Part shown: piece by piece, positions 24,992 through 34,204 of the stretch
Layout: each line of letters begins with the position of its first letter
Position numbering within the stretch: position 1 is the stretch's first letter
Source: Methanomassiliicoccales archaeon
GTDB taxonomy: Archaea; Thermoplasmatota; Thermoplasmata; Methanomassiliicoccales; UBA472
Length of the DNA: 64,000 nucleotides
NCBI GenBank assembly: GCA_036504055.1
Contig: DASXVU010000033.1
Coordinates: 1-64,000 of the forward strand
Reading direction: 5' to 3'
Notes under the pieces: model-generated
Seen by the model: the letters and a program-made list of their open reading frames with translations, nothing else
Database searches by the model: none
Told to the model about the DNA's origin: nothing
Program-made: the position numbers and the translations under genes

Positions 24992-26623
24992 ATGGACGTC
25001 AGGTCGATCACGGGCAACTTCGTCGATGTGGTCTCGGGCAAGATATTCCCGGCAAAGTTGTCCTATGCGGACGGTAAGGTACTGGCAATAGAAAAACTGG
25101 ACTCAGCCGAGTCCCGGTTCATACTGCCCGGATTCATCGATGCCCATATACACATCGAGTCCTCGCAGCTCGTCCCTTCGCGTTTCGCGGAGGCGGCTGT
25201 TCCACACGGTACCACCGCCACGGTCTCGGACCCGCATGAGATCGCCAACGTGATGGGCATGGAAGGCATCCAGTACATGGTCAGCGATTCCGGGTCGGTG
25301 CCCATGCGCATCTTCTTCACCGCACCTTCCTGCGTCCCGGCGACCCCCTTCGAGACGGCCGGCGCCAGGATAGACACGGAGCAGATAGAGAGACTGCTGG
25401 GAATGAAACAGTTCGTGGCACTGGGAGAGGTCATGAATTACATGGGTGCGATACGCGAGGAACCGGAGGTGATGGGCAAGATCAAGGCTGCCCACGCCCT
25501 CTGGAAGCCCATCGACGGGCACAGCCCGGGGCTCGTGGGGCCTGACCTGGTCAAGTACATCAACGCCGGTATCAGGACGGACCATGAATGCCTTACCGCG
25601 GACGAGGCGGAGGAGAAGTTCCACCTGGGAATGTGGGTGATGGTCCGGGAAGGCAGCACGGAAAAGAACATGCGGGACCTGATGCCCTTCGCAAAGGCCA
25701 ATGAGTGCTTCCTCGTCTCCGATGACCTCCGGGCGACCGATCTGATGAAAGGTCATGTGGACCTGCTGCTCCGCAAGGCCATTTCCATGGGCATGGACCC
25801 TATCCACGCCATCCGGGCGGTCACTGCCTGGCCGGCATGGCACTATTATCTGCCAGGCGGAGTCCTCAGCGTGGGAAAGCCTGCCGATTTCGTGATCGTG
25901 GACGACCTCAAGGACTTCAAGGTGAGGGAGGTGCACATCGCCGGGGAACTGGTGGCGAAGGACGGTAAAGCGCTGTTCGACGTGATCCCGTTGAAGGCCC
26001 CGCTGGCCATTCTCAAGCAGGACAGGAAACCGGTGGAGTTCGAGATCCCCACCTCTGGTCCGAGCGCAAGAGTAAGGGTCATACGGGTGATACCGGAGGA
26101 GATCGAGAGCCGGGCAGAGACCGCTTTCCTCAAGGTGATCGATGACATCGTAATTCCTGACGCCTCCAGAGGGATCAACCTGATCGCCGTGGTGAACCGG
26201 TATCGCGAGGCGCCGGTCTCGGTAGCGTTCGTTTCCGGATTTGACCTTAAACGGGGGGCCATGGCGTCGACGGTGGCCCACGATTCTCACAACATCATTG
26301 CGGTCGGGGCGGACCCGGTCTCTCTGGCGGAGGTGGTGAACCGGGTCTCCGAGCAGGGAGGTTACTACATCACCGACGGAGAGAGGAACGAGTCCATGCG
26401 CCTTCCGGTCGCCGGCCTGATGAGCACCGATCCATGCCATTCGGTGGCGGAGGAAGAGATCAGGGCGGTCAATATGGCCCGGTCCATGGGCTGCAACCTG
26501 GCGGCGCCGTTCATGACCTTGTCATTCCAGGCATTGCTAGTGGTGCCGGAGCTCAAGCTGTCCGACAAGGGGCTGTTCGACAGCCACCGCATGGAGTTCG
26601 TGGACGTTGTGCTCGATGGATGA
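24992..26623 (+). CDS. ade: adenine deaminase
   Basis: Converts adenine to hypoxanthine and ammonia in purine salvage. It is a metal-dependent amidohydrolase with the GFIDAHIHIESS metal motif (residues about 46-57), a central DGHSPGL motif and the C-terminal Ade domain. I choose the ATG at 24992 (543 residues, MDVRSITGNFVDVVSG) because family homology begins there; the open frame extends 20 codons upstream into the divergent promoter. Hypoxanthine produced here could feed the phosphoribosyltransferase at 29805. Confidence 0.9.
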   Translation: MDVRSITGNFVDVVSGKIFPAKLSYADGKVLAIEKLDSAESRFILPGFIDAHIHIESSQLVPSRFAEAAVPHGTTATVSDPHEIANVMGMEGIQYMVSDSGSVPMRIFFTAPSCVPATPFETAGARIDTEQIERLLGMKQFVALGEVMNYMGAIREEPEVMGKIKAAHALWKPIDGHSPGLVGPDLVKYINAGIRTDHECLTADEAEEKFHLGMWVMVREGSTEKNMRDLMPFAKANECFLVSDDLRATDLMKGHVDLLLRKAISMGMDPIHAIRAVTAWPAWHYYLPGGVLSVGKPADFVIVDDLKDFKVREVHIAGELVAKDGKALFDVIPLKAPLAILKQDRKPVEFEIPTSGPSARVRVIRVIPEEIESRAETAFLKVIDDIVIPDASRGINLIAVVNRYREAPVSVAFVSGFDLKRGAMASTVAHDSHNIIAVGADPVSLAEVVNRVSEQGGYYITDGERNESMRLPVAGLMSTDPCHSVAEEEIRAVNMARSMGCNLAAPFMTLSFQALLVVPELKLSDKGLFDSHRMEFVDVVLDG

Positions 26624-26707
26624 CCCCCGCCGGCGTGTGGTGCCGCCATGGAATTCGTTGAACCAGGACTGGATGGGACTGCCCGCCCCAAGAACGGCGG
26701 TCGCCCG

Positions 26708-28396
26708 TCATCCAATGGTCTGTTTCATCCGCCATTTTCCCTTGGGTACGATGATCTCGAACCTGGCGCCCCCGCCGGGGGTCCCGTTCTCCTTGATGCC
26801 CATGCCGGTGATGCCGAGGATCTGCATACCGAGATAGAGCCCGAGCCCGGAGTCCCTTCCGTATCCTTTGATGAATATCTTCTCCTTCTCTCCGGCGCCG
26901 ACCCCCATTCCGTCATCCTCGTAGACAATGGAACAGGCATCCCCCGCCAGGTCCACGGTCAGCCTGACCTTGGAGACCTTCGCCCCGTGACGGTTGGTGT
27001 TGTCGAGCAGAATGTAGAAGAGCCTTTCAAGCATGGGGTCGGCGTACACCTCCAGAGAACCCGTCGTCACCGCATACTCGACGCCCTGCTCGGCGCACAG
27101 GACCTTGGCCCTCTGGAATGTCCGTTCGACATTCTGCCATTCAGGCGAGAGGACCCCTATCTTCTCATAATCCCTGGTGAAGTTTATGAGATGCTCGATC
27201 GCGGCCGTTGCCTCCATCATCCTCTTGAGGTATTCGCTTGATTGCGATGGGTCCTGCGCCTTCTCCTTGAGCAGCTGCCCGTATCCCCTGATGACCGTGA
27301 TCCGATTCAGGATGTCATGCCTCGTGATCCCGTAGAGCACGTTGAGCTTGGAATTCGAGGAGGCAAGCGCTTCCTCCGTCCTTCTGACCGAGGTGATGTC
27401 CCGGAGGATGAGAAGGCGGCCGAGCCGCTTGTCCTCCACATTCACCGCCGAATTCATGACCTCTAGCCTGAGCGGAGAGCCGTCGGATGCCGCCGTCTCG
27501 ACGACCCATAACCCTTCGCGTTCAGGGCCCAACGATGCATGGACTTCGGGCATGACCTCCGCGATCATCCGGCCGAGAGGGAACCGTCCGTCGTTATGGA
27601 CAAACCTCTCCGCGGCGGAGTTCAGGTATGTCACGCGGCCCTCCTGATCGATCATGACCGCCCCGTCCTGCATGATATCGGCGATGGAGTTGAGGACCAG
27701 GGGGGTGGCGTAGAAAAGGCCGTACCGGTAGACCGCCAGATACAGGGTCACGCCGCTGAAGATGAACGCGGATATCATGGCATCGACGATCGGCACGGAG
27801 ATCAGGCGGCCGAGGCTCAGCATGATCACGGCCGTAGGGATCACGGCCGATATGAGGATCAAGCCCACCTGTGCCCTCTGCAACTTCGGGCATCGGATGA
27901 AGGCGATGACCGCCACGCTGATCGCGGCCATCTCGAGGATGAGCGAATAGATGATATGGATGTAGTACACCGGACCTTTGACCGTGAATATCTGGCCGCT
28001 GACGGGATCGAGGTGGACCTCCTGATAGAACAAATGAAGGTAACTGTTCGTCCATACCATCAGGACGACGAACGCCGGCACGGCGCAGGCGATGGCCAGG
28101 TTCCGTCTGGTCAAGAGGTCCTCCCTTCCGGCATATCTCACCACGATGACAAGGTAAAGGACCGGAATGCCCGCGATGCTGATGTACTCAACGTCGTTGC
28201 ACAGGAGCTTGGCCGATAGCCCGTCCACGAGCCTCTCGCACATGTAGGTGACAGCGAGGATAAGGACCAGAAGAGATAATGTAATGAAATTGGACCTGAA
28301 CTGCCTGGTACCCCGTTTCCAGAAAAGAAACGCCAGGCATGCCGCCATCACCGCCATGGCGGTATCGAGTAACATCGGGGCCAATAACTCGGTCAT
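26708..28396 (-). CDS. membrane-bound sensor histidine kinase (7TM-PAS-HisKA-HATPase)
   Basis: A 562-residue sensor. Residues 1-215 contain about seven hydrophobic helices of the histidine-kinase 7TM sensor type. A PAS domain follows (ADIMQDGAVMIDQEGRVTYLNSAAERF, near 228-330). The phosphoacceptor region contains RHDILNR, then an N-box LLDNTNRHG, the G1 box EDDGMGVG and the G2-like SGLGLYLGMQI. The signal is unknown and no response regulator gene is within the window. It is convergent with ade across an 84-bp gap with no recognised element. Confidence 0.88.
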   Translation of the reverse strand: MTELLAPMLLDTAMAVMAACLAFLFWKRGTRQFRSNFITLSLLVLILAVTYMCERLVDGLSAKLLCNDVEYISIAGIPVLYLVIVVRYAGREDLLTRRNLAIACAVPAFVVLMVWTNSYLHLFYQEVHLDPVSGQIFTVKGPVYYIHIIYSLILEMAAISVAVIAFIRCPKLQRAQVGLILISAVIPTAVIMLSLGRLISVPIVDAMISAFIFSGVTLYLAVYRYGLFYATPLVLNSIADIMQDGAVMIDQEGRVTYLNSAAERFVHNDGRFPLGRMIAEVMPEVHASLGPEREGLWVVETAASDGSPLRLEVMNSAVNVEDKRLGRLLILRDITSVRRTEEALASSNSKLNVLYGITRHDILNRITVIRGYGQLLKEKAQDPSQSSEYLKRMMEATAAIEHLINFTRDYEKIGVLSPEWQNVERTFQRAKVLCAEQGVEYAVTTGSLEVYADPMLERLFYILLDNTNRHGAKVSKVRLTVDLAGDACSIVYEDDGMGVGAGEKEKIFIKGYGRDSGLGLYLGMQILGITGMGIKENGTPGGGARFEIIVPKGKWRMKQTIG

Positions 28397-28399
28397 GCA

Positions 28400-28714
28400 A
28401 CGAAATTGATTTTTCTATTCGTATTTATGTGATGGGGCACCATTCCTTCGAACGATAACGTGTTCCCATGAGCCTATCATTTCATCTGGCTCAAGCGCTG
28501 CTCGTTCATCAGCGGTCGTACGGACTTGAACATGTCGAAGGATCGATTTGTTCGGACGCCCTATGTCATCGTCATCCGGTTACCGGAGGCGCGATGATGT
28601 TCCTTGCATGAACGCGCATCGCCCTGACCTCTCGTCGGCAAACCTTTTCACCGTGGACGGTCATCGGGGGTGGACGCTGGCCCATAGGCGGCGGTGGCGT
28701 CGGGGCGAAGTCGC
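28400..28714. other. intergenic region, divergent promoters
   Basis: About 315 bp between the histidine kinase and the phosphoribosyltransferase. It has an AT-rich stretch near the kinase start and a compact inverted repeat CCGGT-T-ACCGG near 28575-28588, itself flanked by CATCG/CGATG. No gene or known RNA is seen. Confidence 0.4.
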
Positions 28715-29377
28715 ATGGAAAAGGTGGAGAGCTTCCGGTGCAAATTGGTGACCTGGGACGAGATCGCGCAGTGGACCGAGTCAGTGGCCAGGAAGATCAC
28801 TGAGACCGGTTTCCATCCCACTGTGGTCATAGGACTGACCCGCGGAGGTTGGGTCCCGGCGAGACTGATCTGTGACCATCTCAAGGTGAAAAAGCTTTAC
28901 GCGGTCAAGACCGAGCACTGGGGTGTCACGGCCAATCAGGACGGCAAGGCGCTGCTCACCCAGGAACTGAGCATCGACATCGCCAATGACAACGTTCTGA
29001 TAGTGGACGACATCACCGACACCGGGGAGAGCCTGATCCTGGCATTGGGCCACCTGATGAAGATGAAGCCTCGGGAACTGAAGAGCTCCACCCTGCTGCA
29101 CATCGCCCATTCCAAGATCCAACCGGACTTCTTCTGCGTCCACGTCCCCAAGGAGGAATGGACCTGGTTCATCTTCCCCTGGAACCTGCATGAGGACCTC
29201 AGGACCATCCTGCCCAAGACGCTCACGGTCCCCCGGGATGAGAAGGGAGTGCAACTGGCCTTCAAGGAGCAGTTCTCCGTCGACGTCCCGATTGAACTGG
29301 TGCGGGAAACGCTGCAGGAACTGTGCGCAGAAGGTCTGGTCCGGCAGGAAGGGAGCTCCTGGATCAAGGCCAACTGA
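28715..29377 (+). CDS. purine-type phosphoribosyltransferase
   Basis: A 220-residue type I phosphoribosyltransferase, probably xanthine/guanine type (COG2236-like). The PRPP-binding motif is VLIVDDITDTGESL (residues about 92-105), with an N-terminal VIGLTRGGWVPARLICDHL segment. The extra C-terminal 60 residues include a helix pair resembling a winged helix (VELVRETLQELCAEGLVRQ-like), unusual for the catalytic family. The start at 28715 follows a GC-rich leader. Substrate is not determined by the sequence. Confidence 0.8.
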   Translation: MEKVESFRCKLVTWDEIAQWTESVARKITETGFHPTVVIGLTRGGWVPARLICDHLKVKKLYAVKTEHWGVTANQDGKALLTQELSIDIANDNVLIVDDITDTGESLILALGHLMKMKPRELKSSTLLHIAHSKIQPDFFCVHVPKEEWTWFIFPWNLHEDLRTILPKTLTVPRDEKGVQLAFKEQFSVDVPIELVRETLQELCAEGLVRQEGSSWIKAN

Positions 29378-29390
29378 GCGCGGACGAGGG

Positions 29391-29696
29391 TCAGAGCTCG
29401 ATGAATACCTCTTCCCCTTCGAGCGTGAGCGGATAGGTCTGGAGCTTCTTCGCCTGCGCATTTCGCACCACATCCCCTGTCCTGACATCGAATTCCGCAC
29501 CGTGCATCTTGCACCGGACCAGATTCCCTTCTTTCTTTCCTTTGGAGAGATCATAACCCATATGGGAGCAGCGTCCCTCCATGGCGAAGGGCTTTCCATC
29601 CATCAGACCGATGACGATCGACTTGCCTTCCACCTCGACCTTGGTCAGTGTCTCTTCCGAAAGATCCGTGAGGGTAGCTATCTTGAAGCGCGCCAT
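29391..29696 (-). CDS. Rieske-type [2Fe-2S] ferredoxin
   Basis: A 101-residue soluble Rieske protein, like the ferredoxin components of dioxygenase or nitrite-reductase systems. The cluster ligands are in CSHMG (Cys43, His45) and CKMHG (Cys62, His65). No signal peptide or transmembrane anchor is seen, so it acts in the cytoplasm. No oxygenase partner is encoded nearby; its electron acceptor is unknown. Confidence 0.9.
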   Translation of the reverse strand: MARFKIATLTDLSEETLTKVEVEGKSIVIGLMDGKPFAMEGRCSHMGYDLSKGKKEGNLVRCKMHGAEFDVRTGDVVRNAQAKKLQTYPLTLEGEEVFIEL

Positions 29697-29772
29697 GTTC
29701 GGAAATATCGATGGCGGGAGGGCATAATCCTTTCTATGGAAAAGGGACGGGCAACCCCCCGACCGATAGTGA

Positions 29773-29780
29773 CTATAAAT
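29773..29780 (+). promoter_or_regulatory. TATA box of hpt
   Basis: CTATAAAT lies 25 nt before the ATG at 29805, which places transcription start at or within a few bases of the start codon. The message is therefore probably leaderless; no ribosome binding site is visible. Confidence 0.65.
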
Positions 29781-29804
29781 CGTCGGAATGTTGTTACTTC
29801 AAAC

Positions 29805-30362
29805 ATGTTGGAGAACCTCAGGAGGAGCCTGGAGGCGGCACCCATCGTGAAGATGGGAGACTACAATTACTTCGTTCACCCGGTCACCGACGGCATACCG
29901 TTCATGGAGGCGGCAGTGATGAAGGAGATCATCGACCGGATCCAGAACGTGGGGGATTTCGATTGCGATTACATCGTCGCACCAGAGGCCATGGGCATAC
30001 CGCTGGCCGTACCGTTGACGCTGAGGACCGGCATCCCTTACAACGTGGTTAGGAAAAGACGGTACGGGCTTCCAGGAGAGGTGAGCGTCCACCAGGTCAC
30101 CGGATATTCGGAGAAGGAGCTCTATATTAACGGCCTCCGGTCGGGGGACCGGGTGGTCATCGTGGATGACGTCATCTCCACCGGAGGAACGATGCGCGCC
30201 CTGGTCCAGGCCCTTCAGAACATGGGCGTGAGGATCGTCGACATCATCGTGGTGGTCGAGAAAGGCGACCGTAAGGAAGCGCTCGAGGCAGAGCTGCACA
30301 TAAAGATAAAGACCTTGGTCAAGGTCGAGGTCAGGGACGGAAAGCTGGCCGTCCTGAACTGA
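29805..30362 (+). CDS. hpt: hypoxanthine phosphoribosyltransferase, archaeal type
   Basis: Salvages hypoxanthine (and perhaps guanine or adenine) with PRPP. The 185-residue protein has the archaeal Apt-like layout: VAPEAMGIPLA near 62-72, the RKRRYGLPGE segment near 86-95, and the PRPP motif VVIVDDVISTGGT near 117-129. The frame stays open back to 29190 inside the previous gene, but homology and the TATA position fix the start at 29805. Works downstream of adenine deaminase in purine salvage. Confidence 0.9.
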   Translation: MLENLRRSLEAAPIVKMGDYNYFVHPVTDGIPFMEAAVMKEIIDRIQNVGDFDCDYIVAPEAMGIPLAVPLTLRTGIPYNVVRKRRYGLPGEVSVHQVTGYSEKELYINGLRSGDRVVIVDDVISTGGTMRALVQALQNMGVRIVDIIVVVEKGDRKEALEAELHIKIKTLVKVEVRDGKLAVLN

Positions 30363-30376
30363 CCTTCGTTTCTGCC

Positions 30377-31162
30377 TTACTTGATCAGTCTTCTCTTCAT
30401 CATGAACACTGCCGCCAAGGTCAATATCAGTGCCAGCACGGCGATGTACGCCATGCTTATCACGCTGTTGATGGTGAACATGTTCAGGCAAAGGTCCCTG
30501 GTCAGCGTGGTCACGTGCGTCAACGGCAGCGCGTAGGCGCCGGCGGCGGCCCACGACGGCAGCAGCGATAAGGGGAAGAATGTCCCGCTGAGCAGGAACA
30601 TGGGCGTGATGAACAGGAAGAACGGATAGTTGTAGGAGTCGATGTTAGGGACGATGGCCGTGAATATCAATGCCATTGATGAGAACATGAGCCCGCCGAA
30701 GAAGGCGATGAACGGGATGAGCAGCAGCCCGGGGAAGCTCGCCGCTCCCACGACCACGATCACCAGGAGCACGATGCTCGCGTTTATCATGGCCTTGGTG
30801 GCGCCCCACAGCACCTCCCCTACCATGACGTCCTCGATCGAAAGGGGGGTCGCGATCATGGCGTCGAAGGTCTTCTGATAGTGCATACGGACGAACGAGC
30901 CGTAGGTACATTCGTAGAACGAGTTGTTCATGATCGAAATGGCGACCAGTCCGGGCGCCAGGAATGCCACGTAGCTTATCTGCCGACCCTCGTAAGGAGG
31001 CAGCGTCACCGCCGCACCGAAGCTGAAGCCCATTGCCAGCAGGTACAGCACCGGTTCGATGAAGGGAGGCAGGAAGTTCGTCTTCCAGGTCTTGAGGAAG
31101 ACGTCCTTGTTCCTCCTCCAGGCTTCCCAGGAACGCCAGCTGATGTTCCTGACGAGGCTCAC
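30377..31162 (-). CDS. ABC-2 type transporter permease
   Basis: A 261-residue permease of the ABC-2 export family with about six hydrophobic segments, the first near residue 35 and the last near 230-250. The SGTFFPLSLLPSWAAAGAYALPLTHVT stretch near 188-214 is the typical ABC-2 signature. It starts with GTG overlapping the ATPase stop as GTGA. It forms an exporter with the upstream ATPase; substrates of this class include drugs, lipids and polysaccharides. Confidence 0.9.
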   Translation of the reverse strand: MSLVRNISWRSWEAWRRNKDVFLKTWKTNFLPPFIEPVLYLLAMGFSFGAAVTLPPYEGRQISYVAFLAPGLVAISIMNNSFYECTYGSFVRMHYQKTFDAMIATPLSIEDVMVGEVLWGATKAMINASIVLLVIVVVGAASFPGLLLIPFIAFFGGLMFSSMALIFTAIVPNIDSYNYPFFLFITPMFLLSGTFFPLSLLPSWAAAGAYALPLTHVTTLTRDLCLNMFTINSVISMAYIAVLALILTLAAVFMMKRRLIK

Positions 31163-32073
31163 TCTATCAGCCCCCTGCCGGTCAGTTTGAGGAATACGTC
31201 CTCCAGTGTGGCGTTCCGGATGATGCTCCGGTCGAGCGACACTTTCCCCTTGATCTGGGCGAGCACGGCGGCGCTGTCATTGGTGTAGACGAATATCCGG
31301 TCCGCGTACCGTTCATAGTTCCAGCCATTGTCCTTGACCAACTGGATAAGCTCGTCCGAGGGCGGGATCATCTCCAGCACCTGGGAGCTGACGTGCTTGT
31401 CGATCAGATCGCGCGGGTTTCCCTCGGCCACGATCTTCCCCTTGTCCATTATGATGAGGCGGTCGCAGAGCTGTTCCGCCTCGTCCATGTAATGCGTGGT
31501 CAGCAGGACCGTCACCTTCCGCTTCCTGAGCTCCCTCACGCGCTCCCAGATGAGATGCCTTGCCTGTGGGTCCAGACCGGTGGTGGGTTCGTCGAGTATC
31601 AGTATCCGGGGGTCGTTGATCAAGGCACGGGCTATGATCAGCCGCCGCTTCAGCCCGCCCGAGAGCTCGTCGATCTTGGAATCGCGCTTGTCCTTGAGCT
31701 GCATGAACTCGATCAGCTCGTCGGCCCGTTTAGAGGCCACCTCCGGATCGACCTGGAAATACCTGGCATAGACGGTAAGGTTCTTGTGCACGGTGAAATC
31801 CACGTCCAGGTTGTTCTCCTGCGGCACCACTCCGATCAATGCCTTTATCTCCCGCTGGTGGTCCTCCTCCACGTCCATCCCCAGGACGTTGAGCGTACCG
31901 GACGTCAGAGGTGAGACGCAGTAGATCATGCGCATGGTGGTGCTCTTCCCCGCACCGTTGGGGCCGAGGAAGCCGAAGCATTCGCCTTCCTCGATGGAGA
32001 AATTGATGCCCTTTACCGCGGTCAGTTCCTCGAAGTCCTTGCGCAGGTTGATGGCATTTATCACCGTGGTCAT
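31159..32073 (-). CDS. ABC transporter ATP-binding protein
   Basis: The 304-residue ATPase of an ABC-2 exporter. Walker A is GPNGAGKST, the signature is LSGGLKRR, Walker B is LILDEPTTGLD, and the His-switch is TTHYMDEAE. The C-terminal 70 residues form the DrrA-like regulatory tail. I choose the ATG at 32073: the earlier in-frame ATG (32103) lies inside the TATA box TTTATATG, so it cannot be in the transcript. Confidence 0.92.
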   Translation of the reverse strand: MTTVINAINLRKDFEELTAVKGINFSIEEGECFGFLGPNGAGKSTTMRMIYCVSPLTSGTLNVLGMDVEEDHQREIKALIGVVPQENNLDVDFTVHKNLTVYARYFQVDPEVASKRADELIEFMQLKDKRDSKIDELSGGLKRRLIIARALINDPRILILDEPTTGLDPQARHLIWERVRELRKRKVTVLLTTHYMDEAEQLCDRLIIMDKGKIVAEGNPRDLIDKHVSSQVLEMIPPSDELIQLVKDNGWNYERYADRIFVYTNDSAAVLAQIKGKVSLDRSIIRNATLEDVFLKLTGRGLIE

Positions 32074-32099
32074 GGCAACACCGATGAATGCAGCCGAAC

Positions 32100-32110
32100 T
32101 CATATAAACC
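32100..32110. promoter_or_regulatory. shared divergent TATA box
   Basis: CATATAAACC reads as a TATA element on both strands. It lies about 30 nt from the ABC ATPase ATG (32073, minus) and about 30 nt from the permease ATG (32136, plus), so both messages could be near-leaderless and start from one element. Confidence 0.5.
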
Positions 32111-32135
32111 GTTCTCTAGGTGAACGCTGACTGTA

Positions 32136-33785
32136 ATGGGCTGGATAACGGGAAAGGGAATCCGTACCCATGTCGTGGACCCCGGGCTCCTGCTGATGGT
32201 CTTGTACTGCACCTGTGCCGGAGCGGCGCTGGGCACCCTCACCGGCATCGCCCCGGGAATACACGTGAACACTCTGGCCCTGATCATGCTGGTCTCCTAT
32301 CCGGGGATCGCCGGTTTCACGGGCCTGATCTGCGGCATATTTGGGATTGGCGTCGACCACGTTCCGTTGTTGGTCTGCTGCATGATCGTTTCGGCCTCTG
32401 TCGTCCATTCTTTCGTTGACTTCATACCCTCGGTCTTCCTGGGAGCGCCTGACCAGGAGACCGTTCTATCGATCCTGCCCGGGCACCGGCTCCTCCTTTC
32501 GGGAAAGGGTCTTGAGGCGATCGCCTGCGCCGCAAAGGGAAGCCTTGCCGGCGCTTCGGTCGCGGTGATCCTCGTCTACCCGTTGTTCATCCTGATGTCC
32601 GGTCCGATCGACCTCTACGGCCGTTTCGAACCGCTCATCCCTGGTGTCCTTGTCGTCGTAATGGTGATGCTGGTGATGGCGGAGCAGGATGACCGGCGGA
32701 TCACCACGTCTATCGACGCCCGCCATGGTTCGGTGAGAAGGCTGGAACGGATCAGCGTCCCGCACCTGGTCCCCAGGGATGGTGAACCGGTCACGGCCTG
32801 GGGAAGGCTGGAACGGACCTCTCGCAAACGGTTCATGCTCCACTCATCGCAAGGGAAATGGACGGTGCTCGCCAGAGCGGGCACCGTGGCCGGCACCGCG
32901 GAGGTGAGCGGCGTCTGGAGGGTCAGGCGGAACCGATGCCGCAAGAAGATATCTGCTCTCCTGCTCCTTCTCTCGTCAGGGCTCCTGGGATTCCTGGCAC
33001 TCAACGCGAGACTGCCAATGACCGGTCTCTGGGACGGCATCGACGGCAATATGCTGTTTCCTCTGCTCACCGGACTCTTCGGTCTGCCCACGCTGCTGTC
33101 TTCGATCTCGTCCGGACGGATCCCGGAACAGGAAGCATCGGTCAGCCACGATCTCGAGACCAGGGCTGCCATCGGCGGAGCTCTGGCCGGCGGTTTCGTG
33201 GGATGGGTTCCGGGAGTGACGTCGACCACCGGCACGATGATCGGCTCCATGGCCGACCCGGACCGGGACGGGGACGATGAACGGCCTGCCCGCCGGTTCA
33301 TCACCATGGTATCCTCGGTCGGCACCGCCGCGGCGGTGTTCGGGATCGTCGCACTGGCGGTGACTGGAAAGGGAAGGACCGGTGCCTTGCTGGTGGTGAA
33401 GCAGATGCTCGGTGCCGAAGGCGTGACCGCGCTGTCATCGGCCACTTCAGCCGAGACGATCATGCTGCTGGTGTCTGTGCTCGCCTCCGCCTTGGTCGGC
33501 TACCTGATCACCATACGCCTGGGCAACATATTTGCCGCTAGGATCGGCAGCATCGACCTCCACCGGTTGACGCAGGCCATCATCATCTCCCTGATCATTC
33601 TGGTCTTTCTGATGAGCGGGATACCGGGTCTGTTCCTGCTTCTTGCCTCTACGCTGCTGGGCCTGATCCCGCCCCGCATCGGCACCAACCGGGTGCATCT
33701 GACCGGCTGCCTGCTGTTCCCGATCACCCTTTTCTTCTTCGGCATGGAATCTCCCTTTGCCGCGTTCCTTGGAGGTCTGCTGTGA
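32136..33785 (+). CDS. TctA-family (COG1784-like) membrane protein
   Basis: A 549-residue polytopic membrane protein resembling the large permease of tripartite tricarboxylate transporters, in its archaeal stand-alone form. Conserved patterns include the N-terminal GIAPGIHVNTLAL (near 42-54), FLGAPDQETVLSILPGH and the repeated half VPGVTSTTGTMIG. A soluble, basic insert near residues 195-265 separates the two halves. No periplasmic binding protein (TctC) is nearby. Its stop overlaps the next gene's GTG. Confidence 0.78.
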   Translation: MGWITGKGIRTHVVDPGLLLMVLYCTCAGAALGTLTGIAPGIHVNTLALIMLVSYPGIAGFTGLICGIFGIGVDHVPLLVCCMIVSASVVHSFVDFIPSVFLGAPDQETVLSILPGHRLLLSGKGLEAIACAAKGSLAGASVAVILVYPLFILMSGPIDLYGRFEPLIPGVLVVVMVMLVMAEQDDRRITTSIDARHGSVRRLERISVPHLVPRDGEPVTAWGRLERTSRKRFMLHSSQGKWTVLARAGTVAGTAEVSGVWRVRRNRCRKKISALLLLLSSGLLGFLALNARLPMTGLWDGIDGNMLFPLLTGLFGLPTLLSSISSGRIPEQEASVSHDLETRAAIGGALAGGFVGWVPGVTSTTGTMIGSMADPDRDGDDERPARRFITMVSSVGTAAAVFGIVALAVTGKGRTGALLVVKQMLGAEGVTALSSATSAETIMLLVSVLASALVGYLITIRLGNIFAARIGSIDLHRLTQAIIISLIILVFLMSGIPGLFLLLASTLLGLIPPRIGTNRVHLTGCLLFPITLFFFGMESPFAAFLGGLL

Positions 33786-34204
33786 CCGAGGCGATCTACC
33801 ATGCCGGGATGGCGTTCTCGGTATCCGGATCCGTGCTGAAGCTGACCGGGATGCCTCTCTCCTGGGCGTTCGTGGCGGTGCTGGCCTCCCTGATGGTCGA
33901 TCTGGACCGGACGGTCTCGCCGGCGAAAGGGTACGACCGGTTCCTTCACTCCCCCTGCATCGCCCTGGCCCTTCCGATATCAGCCGTCATCGCCGGACTC
34001 GCCGGCGAATGGGAGATACTGTTCCTCCCCTCCCTCGGCGCCCTCTGCCACATATTCCTGGACGGTCTGTCCGGTGAAGAGATCTGCATGGTCGACGGCC
34101 GGCTCCGTCTCGTATCGTTCCAGTTCCGCTGGCGCGATCCCCACAGGGCGCGGTGGGTCTGTCGCGCCGGTATCGCGTGCTGCCCCCTGCTCCTCTTCGT
34201 TTGA
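33782..34204 (+). CDS. small membrane protein (metal-dependent-hydrolase-like)
   Basis: A 140-residue protein with three or four hydrophobic stretches. Short motifs in the loops (DLDR near 41-44, HSP near 56-58, CHIFLDGLS near 88-96 and FRWRDP near 114-119) recall YdjM-like membrane-bound metal-dependent hydrolases, but the match is weak. Starts with GTG overlapping the TctA-like stop (GTGA), so the two are coupled. Its last 225 bp lie antisense to the tail of the polB2 gene. Confidence 0.65.
   Translation: MTEAIYHAGMAFSVSGSVLKLTGMPLSWAFVAVLASLMVDLDRTVSPAKGYDRFLHSPCIALALPISAVIAGLAGEWEILFLPSLGALCHIFLDGLSGEEICMVDGRLRLVSFQFRWRDPHRARWVCRAGIACCPLLLFV

Noticed and set aside
25103-26440. Long minus-strand open frame (445 codons) opposite adenine deaminase
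   Set aside because: It is a GC-rich shadow of a gene with clear homology; translation is His/Arg-rich with no domain.
29190-29804. In-frame upstream extension of hpt inside the preceding gene
   Set aside because: Archaeal Hpt homology begins at 29805, and a TATA box at 29773-29780 lies inside the extension.
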